From assembly GCA_028277025.1 (NCBI GenBank), contig JAPYVG010000010.1:1-50791 (forward strand): a stretch of DNA of 50,791 nt, written 5' to 3'. Shown here one piece after another: positions 45,677 to 50,791 of this stretch (the first letter of the stretch is position 1; each line of letters starts with the position of its first letter). Origin of the DNA: Sulfolobaceae archaeon. Lineage in GTDB: Archaea > Thermoproteota > Thermoprotei_A > Sulfolobales > Sulfolobaceae. The notes beneath the pieces were generated by a model that saw only the letters and a program-made list of their open reading frames with translations, had not been told where the DNA came from and made no database searches. The position numbers were made by a program, and so were the translations under genes.

Positions 45677-46582
45677 ATGGTTGAATTAATTATAATAGGC
45701 AGTGGAATTACAGGGCTTTTAGTTAAAGAAAAAATTCCGGATTCAGTAATATATGAAAAAGAAAAAAGGATAGAAAAATTGAACTCTATGGCAAGCTTAT
45801 GGACAATTATACCCCCTTTATGTGGCCAATTTATTAATGAGTGTATTAACGGAATAGAATATTATAAAAACCTGGCTAAGAAATACTCTGTGTATTTTAA
45901 GGAAGCTCAAGTGATTAACGACAAGGGACTAGGTAAAGAGAAAGAGATCAGTGATATCGAACCATATTTAAAGATTAATATCGCTTTCGTTTACGAGAAC
46001 GGGCTTTTTGTAAATGGCGAAAGCCTAATTAAAAAGATGATAAATGAACAGGTTAAACTAGGGATTAAGGTAAATAAGCTAGTGATCGAAAAGGATGAGG
46101 TTAAAGAGGTAGTACTCTCGAATGGGGAAAGAAAAAGCGTTAATTACATGGTTTTAACTACGGGATATTTAACTAAAGAACTTATAGGGAGCATAAATTA
46201 TGAGCTTATAAAAGGGCATCTAGTTAAAATTCCTCTAGGTGAGTTTAAGTTAAGAAACATCATCTTTCTTAAAGGTAAAATAGCGGTAGCTGATGACAAA
46301 TGCCTATTCATTAATGGTGACGCTTTAAAAGACGAAAAGTATAACATAGATTTTGAAGTCGTTAAAGATCATTTGAATTTTATACCCTCAACATTTCCTA
46401 TTAATCCAGATAGTATCAGTGTTAGGGTGGGGTTCAGAGCGGTATCTAAAGACGGTAATCCTATTGTTATAAAGCCCTATAAAAACGCTGTCTTAATAAC
46501 TGGTTATAGATTTGGGTTTGCATTAGCCCCAGTATTGGTTGATCAAGCTTTAAAACTTCTGTTTAGCTCTGATTATAAGTGA
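45677..46582 (+). CDS. FAD-dependent oxidoreductase (DAO-like)
   Basis: The N-terminal Rossmann motif IIIGSGITGLLVKEKI binds FAD. The C-terminal region has VRVGFRAVSKDGNPIVIKPY and AVLITGYRFGFALAPVLVDQ, typical of glycine-oxidase/D-amino-acid-oxidase-like enzymes. The 301 residues are slightly short. It may act on an amino-acid-like substrate. The dtdA gene overlaps its stop by four bases (GTGA), so the pair is one operon. Confidence 0.82.
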   Translation: MVELIIIGSGITGLLVKEKIPDSVIYEKEKRIEKLNSMASLWTIIPPLCGQFINECINGIEYYKNLAKKYSVYFKEAQVINDKGLGKEKEISDIEPYLKINIAFVYENGLFVNGESLIKKMINEQVKLGIKVNKLVIEKDEVKEVVLSNGERKSVNYMVLTTGYLTKELIGSINYELIKGHLVKIPLGEFKLRNIIFLKGKIAVADDKCLFINGDALKDEKYNIDFEVVKDHLNFIPSTFPINPDSISVRVGFRAVSKDGNPIVIKPYKNAVLITGYRFGFALAPVLVDQALKLLFSSDYK

Positions 46583-47295
46583 AAATTTCTTTTATTTACT
46601 CTACAAGTGACGCTGTAGGTAGAACAATAAAGAGTTTAGGTTATAAGTTTGAAGAGATAGACGAGGATATAACGGATTTTAAGTATAATAAAGGTGATAC
46701 TATAATAGTCTTCTCTCGACACGAGAGTTCGTCCAAGAAACCCTCTATTACGGTTCATTACCCTGGAAATCCCAGTGATAAAGCAATGGGAGGAGAGCCT
46801 AACACTTTAGGTATAGCCTTTCCTAAATTACTGACTGCAATTTATAGGGAGTTAAAGAAAATTAACGTTAATGTTGAAAAAGCTATAGAAGCTACGCATC
46901 ACGGCCCTACATACCAAAAAGTTCCAGTAATATTCGTTGAAATAGGGAGCTCTTTAGAATTCTGGAGTAATAAATGCCTCGTTAAAGAGTTAGTTGAGTC
47001 CACTTTAAAGGCTGTAGACTCTTATGATAATACAGACTGCAAGGAAAGGATAGTAGGTTTTGGTGGGTCTCACTATACTCCTTATTTCTCAAAACTGGCT
47101 GATACTTTTTGTATAGGCCACGTCATATCGAAGTATTACATAGAAAATTTAAAGGAAGAAGTTGTATTACAAGTACTACAAAAAAGCGTAGAAAGAATTG
47201 ATAAAGTTATGTTTGATAATGTGAGAAAAGATATTAGAGATAGAATCAGTAGTATAATAACTAAACGTTTTAATGTGAAATTAGAGTCTAGATAG
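46579..47295 (+). CDS. dtdA: D-aminoacyl-tRNA deacylase, archaeal type
   Basis: The 238 residues include [40 protein letters not shown] and [16 protein letters not shown], diagnostic for archaeal DtdA, which removes D-amino acids from mischarged tRNA. The GTG start overlaps the FAD-enzyme stop. The end overlaps the convergent histidine-phosphatase gene by 15 bases. Confidence 0.95.
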   Translation: MKISFIYSTSDAVGRTIKSLGYKFEEIDEDITDFKYNKGDTIIVFSRHESSSKKPSITVHYPGNPSDKAMGGEPNTLGIAFPKLLTAIYRELKKINVNVEKAIEATHHGPTYQKVPVIFVEIGSSLEFWSNKCLVKELVESTLKAVDSYDNTDCKERIVGFGGSHYTPYFSKLADTFCIGHVISKYYIENLKEEVVLQVLQKSVERIDKVMFDNVRKDIRDRISSIITKRFNVKLESR

Positions 47296-47889
47296 GATTT
47301 CATTAGTTAGAATCGGAGATCCTAAAGCAATGATTTTACAGCTTTCTGGAATGTCTTTACATTTTAGTATTGTGATACTGGCATTAGGTAACGATATCCC
47401 CCATGCCGATATCTCGTCTAATCCTAATAAATATGATATAAACGCTCTAATAGGATCGTAATGGCTAACTGCTATTATATTTTCTTCAGGTAAGACGCTC
47501 TTAACGAAATCATACATTCTTCGTATCATACTATCCCAACTTTCTAACCCCTTCGCAATTAATTCTCTCTTAATTATTTTGAGCCTCCATTCTCCGCTCC
47601 CATCAATCTTATAATTATTTAATTCTCCTAAGCCTCTCTCTCTAAGTCTATCGTCTATTATCGGTACAATACCCAGTTCTTCTCCAATAATTGATGCAGT
47701 TTGGTAAGCCCTAAGAATCGGGCTGCTATAGAGTTTTGCTACTTTAGGAATCTTCTTTAACTCTTTTGCGACGTTTTTAGCTTGTGCCCTCCCTTCATCT
47801 GTTAGTGGGTATTGGTTTTGGTCATCTGAAAGGATTTTATTTACATTAGATACTGCTTGTGCATGTCTGATGAAGATTATTAATGTCAT
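47281..47889 (-). CDS. Histidine-phosphatase (phosphoglycerate mutase-like)
   Basis: The catalytic RHAQ motif ([10 protein letters not shown]) lies at residues 7-16. [20 protein letters not shown] is the second conserved block, and [13 protein letters not shown] holds the second histidine. The 202-residue protein resembles dephosphorylating members more than true mutases. The substrate is unknown. It converges on dtdA. Confidence 0.88.
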   Translation of the reverse strand: MTLIIFIRHAQAVSNVNKILSDDQNQYPLTDEGRAQAKNVAKELKKIPKVAKLYSSPILRAYQTASIIGEELGIVPIIDDRLRERGLGELNNYKIDGSGEWRLKIIKRELIAKGLESWDSMIRRMYDFVKSVLPEENIIAVSHYDPIRAFISYLLGLDEISAWGISLPNASITILKCKDIPESCKIIALGSPILTNEILSRL

Positions 47890-47976
47890 ACGTGTTTTGT
47901 CTCATTTATGATTTAAATTTTAACTAGCTTCTGTAGCTAAAGATACTCGTTTAATATTAGTTAATGAAAAAAGTTT

Positions 47977-48501
47977 ATGTATTACCTAAACGAATTTATT
48001 AATATGGAAAATAAAGTCGGAGTTCTCGGAAATAAGGTTGTTCATGTAGTAAAGGAAGACGATCCAATAACTTTGGCAGCAAAAGAGATGAGAGAGCACA
48101 ACATAGGTGCGTTAATTGTAATTAATAATGATGGGAAAGTCAGTGGGATAGTAACGGAAAGGGATTTAGTGAGGGTTGTAGCTGAAGGAAATATTAATGC
48201 TAAAGTTAAGGATTATATGACGAGAAACGTTATTGGTGTAACTGAAGATACTGATATTTATGATGCATTAGATACAATGTTAGAGCACGGTTTTAGACAT
48301 TTACCGATTGTCAGTAGTAAAGATGGGAGAGTTATTGGGATAGTGAGCATTAGGGATTTAGTAAGGGGGTTATTAGATCCTCATCACTTTCAGTTCAAGA
48401 AAGATTTCTCTGAAGTAAAGGGAACTGGATACGTTTGTCCAGTTTGTGGAATGGAAATTGACGAATATGGGTACTGTGGGTGTGGTTCTGGCTCAGGATA
48501 A
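47977..48501 (+). CDS. CBS-pair protein with zinc-ribbon tail
   Basis: Two CBS domains (residues about 20-70 and 80-135) show ALIVINNDGKVSGIVTERDL and HLPIVSSKDGRVIGIVSIRD, which sense adenosyl ligands. The tail YVCPVCGMEIDEYGYCGCG is a zinc-ribbon-like motif. The TATA-like TTTAATATT (47951-47959) about 22 bases upstream supports the first ATG. A second ATG ten codons in is possible. Confidence 0.85.
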   Translation: MYYLNEFINMENKVGVLGNKVVHVVKEDDPITLAAKEMREHNIGALIVINNDGKVSGIVTERDLVRVVAEGNINAKVKDYMTRNVIGVTEDTDIYDALDTMLEHGFRHLPIVSSKDGRVIGIVSIRDLVRGLLDPHHFQFKKDFSEVKGTGYVCPVCGMEIDEYGYCGCGSGSG

Positions 48502-48533
48502 TTTTTAATAGTTTAGAATTCATTTTTTATCTT

Positions 48534-48875
48534 ATGATAATATTCTATGCAATCGGTGAAAGGGAGAGAGCAAAGGAGCTGGTAAGGATAATTACAAAGA
48601 CCAGATGGAAAACTGTTTCTAAACATGCAATAAAAATTTCTAGTTCTTCAATAGGTGCTTCAGTTATACTTTTTAAACCAACTAAAGCCGGTTTAGCGGT
48701 GGCATTGTGGTTAAAGAAGAGGGCTGAAGAATTAGGAATGATGGCAATGGTGGGTTGGTTTACTCAGATTACCAGCATACCACCAGATGTTGAAGAGGCT
48801 ATAAAGACTGACTTAAATAAACTACTTATGAAAGAGCTAGAGGTCCCATGGTCGCCGGAAGTTTCTCACTCTTAA
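48534..48875 (+). CDS. Uncharacterised small protein (113 aa)
   Basis: The chain has SKHAIKISSSSIGASVILFK and KAGLAVALWLKKRAEELGMM in the middle and a tail ending VPWSPEVSHS. I do not recognise it. I chose the ATG at 48534, about 27 bases after TTTTTAATAG (48502-48511). The longer frame would overlap the CBS gene. The 3' end overlaps the ATPase gene by 50 bases. Confidence 0.55.
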   Translation: MIIFYAIGERERAKELVRIITKTRWKTVSKHAIKISSSSIGASVILFKPTKAGLAVALWLKKRAEELGMMAMVGWFTQITSIPPDVEEAIKTDLNKLLMKELEVPWSPEVSHS

Positions 48876-50586
48876 TCTGTAAGGCTTCATCACTCTTCGT
48901 CACAATTATATAGTCTACTACACCATTAAGGTATCTAACTAATTTTTCAAATCTCTCTGGATCGAATGTCATAAATGATTCATCTACTATGAAGAATGGT
49001 GTTTTGAAATACTCTTTTAGTGCTACCAGAACTAGAACTAATGCGAGCGCTGTCTTCTCAGATGAAGATAATTTCTTTAGATCTATTCTAACATTGTTCT
49101 TTTTAACAGATAAGCGGTACTTTTCATCAATCTCTGCACTGTAATCAAATTCTAGCTCTTTCATTAGCTTGTTAGCTAGTTCAGTAAATGTAGTTTTAAC
49201 TACTGTTAATCTTCTTATGTATTCTCTGTCTGTATTGTCTATTTCCTTATCTATTTCTTCCAACAATCTTTTACTATTTTCTATTTCTTCCATCACTTTC
49301 TTAGGTACACCTAATTGTTGCAATTGATATTCTATGTCCGCTCTCTTCTTATTTAATTCTTCTATTCTTTTATCTATATCACTTTCTCTTGTCTCTAATA
49401 CATATGTGTCATTCATCTTACTTACTTTTTCTTCTAATTCCTTTATTTGCCTTTGTATGCTTTCTATGTTATATCTCACTTGTTCAGCTTCTAATTTTGT
49501 GCTCTCTAAGGCCTTTTCTTTTTGAAGTAACAATTCTTGAGTCTTTTCTATGTCTTTTAATTTAGCTTGTAATTCGTTTCTTCTTGTTTGCAACCTAGAT
49601 AACTCACTTATTACATTGTTTTTATCTTTGCTTATTCTTTCTAATTCTTTCGCCATTATATCCAGTCTAGCCTTCCATATTGAAGGGTCTACTTTACTAC
49701 CACATACATTGCAAACTGCGGCGTGCTCTTTTTCTGCTTCCTTAATCTCTATCAAGATTCTATTGATTACTCCTTCTTCTACGTCCAGATTATTTTTCTT
49801 AGATGAGTATTCTTGGATTTTTTTCTCTATTTCATTTAATTCGTTCTGCATTTGATCCTTCATATTGGGTGGGTATTTCTGTTTTAATTCGTTTATTTCC
49901 TTTTCTAACTTACTTATTCTAGCTTCTTTTTCTTTTAATTCTTTCATTCTAGCTTCTAATCTACTCTTTAATTCTTCCATTCTATTCTGTCTGGTTAACC
50001 TAATTGATTGCTCAGTATTTATAGTCACATTTCTTTTTTCTTCTTCTAGTTTTTCTATTTCTTTATCGATTTTACTAATCTCTGTCATTAATTGTTGTAT
50101 ATCTTGATAAACTTTACTTAATCTATCATATTTCTCTTTAACTTCTTCACGTTTCATTAGTAAGCTTTCTTTCTTTTTCTTCAATTCTTCAATTTTTGAA
50201 GTTGCAGAAATAAACCATTCAACATTTTCATCTCCAGTTAATATTCTAGCGACCAATGGGTTTTCTGGAGAGAAATAAGATAGCAAAAGTGCGTTTTCGT
50301 CATCCATTATTAACTTCTTTTCCTCGACAATCTTATTCTTAATTCTCTTAAATCTTCTATAATATAAATCACCATTCAATTCTACTTCAATAAAACCTTC
50401 ATCACTGAATACATTTAATAAATCTTCAGCAGTAATTTTTGAAGTCAGTAGGCTAACCAGAGATCTGGCGAGTGAAGTCTTTCCATAGGCGTTTGGTGCT
50501 TTATATATAGTTACTCCTTTCTCTATTGAGAGAGATATTTCTTTGTTAATACCGCCTACGTTTAATAACCTAATCTTCATTTTCAT
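48826..50586 (-). CDS. SMC/Rad50-like ATPase with zinc-hook motif
   Basis: Walker A (IYKAPNAYGKTSLARSLV) is divergent from GPNGSGKS. A long coiled coil (about 130-450) is interrupted by CNVCGSK, the CXXC hook of Rad50. The signature is LSSSEKTALALVLVLVAL and Walker B is FFIVDESFMTFD. At about 587 residues it is much shorter than SMC or Rad50. Archaea-specific SMC-related proteins and the Sulfolobus chromosome organiser coalescin are candidates, but I cannot decide between them. The ATG at 50586 fits the TATA-like AAATATTTTTAAG upstream. The frame opens five codons earlier. Confidence 0.82.
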   Translation of the reverse strand: MKMKIRLLNVGGINKEISLSIEKGVTIYKAPNAYGKTSLARSLVSLLTSKITAEDLLNVFSDEGFIEVELNGDLYYRRFKRIKNKIVEEKKLIMDDENALLLSYFSPENPLVARILTGDENVEWFISATSKIEELKKKKESLLMKREEVKEKYDRLSKVYQDIQQLMTEISKIDKEIEKLEEEKRNVTINTEQSIRLTRQNRMEELKSRLEARMKELKEKEARISKLEKEINELKQKYPPNMKDQMQNELNEIEKKIQEYSSKKNNLDVEEGVINRILIEIKEAEKEHAAVCNVCGSKVDPSIWKARLDIMAKELERISKDKNNVISELSRLQTRRNELQAKLKDIEKTQELLLQKEKALESTKLEAEQVRYNIESIQRQIKELEEKVSKMNDTYVLETRESDIDKRIEELNKKRADIEYQLQQLGVPKKVMEEIENSKRLLEEIDKEIDNTDREYIRRLTVVKTTFTELANKLMKELEFDYSAEIDEKYRLSVKKNNVRIDLKKLSSSEKTALALVLVLVALKEYFKTPFFIVDESFMTFDPERFEKLVRYLNGVVDYIIVTKSDEALQIKSEKLPATMGPLALS

Positions 50587-50665
50587 AATACTCAACATCA
50601 TACCTTAAAAATATTTCACTTTCTAAAAGTCTACAAATAAGCCCAGTGTGGAGATAGTGTCGTTG

Positions 50666-50791
50666 TTAAGCTACAAATTCTGGGATTAACCTTCTCTCCC
50701 ATAAGACTAGGGCTATGGAGTACATCATGGTGCGAATGCTCCTATTTACTGCCTTCGTTGCTCTCTTGAATCTAACTAGCCTATCCCTTAA
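50666..50791 (-). mobile_element. C-terminal part of an IS1-family-like transposase, entering from the right edge
   Basis: Minus-strand reading gives 41 residues: LRDRLVRFKRATKAVNRSIR, then TMMYSIALVLWERRLIPEFV and A, followed by TAA (50666-50668). The RDRLVRFKR block resembles the RTRLKRLTRK end of IS1 transposases. The rest of the element lies outside the window. The sequence just past the stop (GCCCAGTGTGGAGATAGTGT at 50641-50660) could include the terminal inverted repeat. Confidence 0.55.

Noticed and set aside
48870..48930. Minus-strand GTGATGA near the end of the SMC-like gene, checked as a C/D box sRNA
   Set aside because: No D or D' box at the required 12-base spacing and it lies inside coding sequence.

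Overview
This window reads as chromosomal DNA of a thermoacidophilic crenarchaeon of the order Sulfolobales. The evidence is the low G+C, many apparently leaderless genes with a TATA-like box about 25 bases before the start, frequent GTG and TTG starts, and the gene set: Orc1/Cdc6 of the Cdc6-3 type, a malonyl-CoA reductase of the 3-hydroxypropionate/4-hydroxybutyrate cycle, Nep1, RNase P Rpp21, DtdA, Nob1 and an S53 surface protease. From memory, the gene order from malonyl-CoA reductase to isocitrate dehydrogenase resembles Sulfurisphaera (Sulfolobus) tokodaii. The proteins do not look identical to that species, so a sister species is my best guess.

Layout. 1-658: edge of a mobile-element region (AbrB-like ORF overlapping a partial ORF, and a structured remnant resembling the 3' end of a TnpB-type element). 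659-7222: ilvD, malonyl-CoA reductase, a 2-hydroxyacid dehydrogenase and three unknown proteins. 7229-10537: large secreted S53 protease. 10575-11801: isocitrate dehydrogenase. 11802-12219: replication origin of the oriC2 type with a 43-bp inverted repeat, followed by cdc6-3, a small coiled-coil protein and a membrane protein. 14664-14712: a C/D box guide RNA overlapping the end of the membrane protein gene. 14759-23220: PCD/DCoH, unknown proteins, a small wHTH regulator, NAD synthetase with a separate nitrilase-type subunit, THEP1 NTPase, BtpA-like, chlorite-dismutase-like, Nudix and DedA-like proteins. 23479-28024: FAD/Fe-S oxidoreductase, endonuclease IV-like and HAD phosphatase. 28019-30611: a minus-strand operon (CobT-like, HTH/Zn-ribbon, HAD, METTL5-like methyltransferase). 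30641-36966: HepT-like, shortened NadA, class V aminotransferase, acyl-CoA synthetase with an HTH protein, Nob1 and NAD kinase. 37019-40949: ferredoxin/thioredoxin-type flavoprotein and an RNA-maturation cluster (Trm5-like, DUF371, YhbY/CRM, Rpp21, Nep1). 41022-48875: small membrane protein, degenerate arginine-deiminase-like protein with a divergent HTH gene, MqnD-like, DUF84 NTPase, thioredoxin, DtdA, histidine phosphatase and CBS proteins. 48826-50586: SMC/Rad50-like ATPase. 50666-50791: end of an IS1-like transposase.

The main discoveries are these. (1) The METTL5-like gene has no usable ATG, GTG or TTG start. It is in the -1 frame of the preceding HAD gene, which ends in an A AAA AAC heptamer in the correct phase, so a programmed -1 frameshift fusion is a concrete hypothesis. 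(2) A C/D box sRNA has two guides that match both strands of 16S rRNA helix 27. (3) The origin has a near-perfect inverted repeat carrying ORB-like motifs. (4) NadA appears to have lost its middle third in frame. (5) An arginine-deiminase-fold protein lacks the catalytic Cys and lies divergent from an HTH gene. Genes packed on opposite strands often overlap at their ends.
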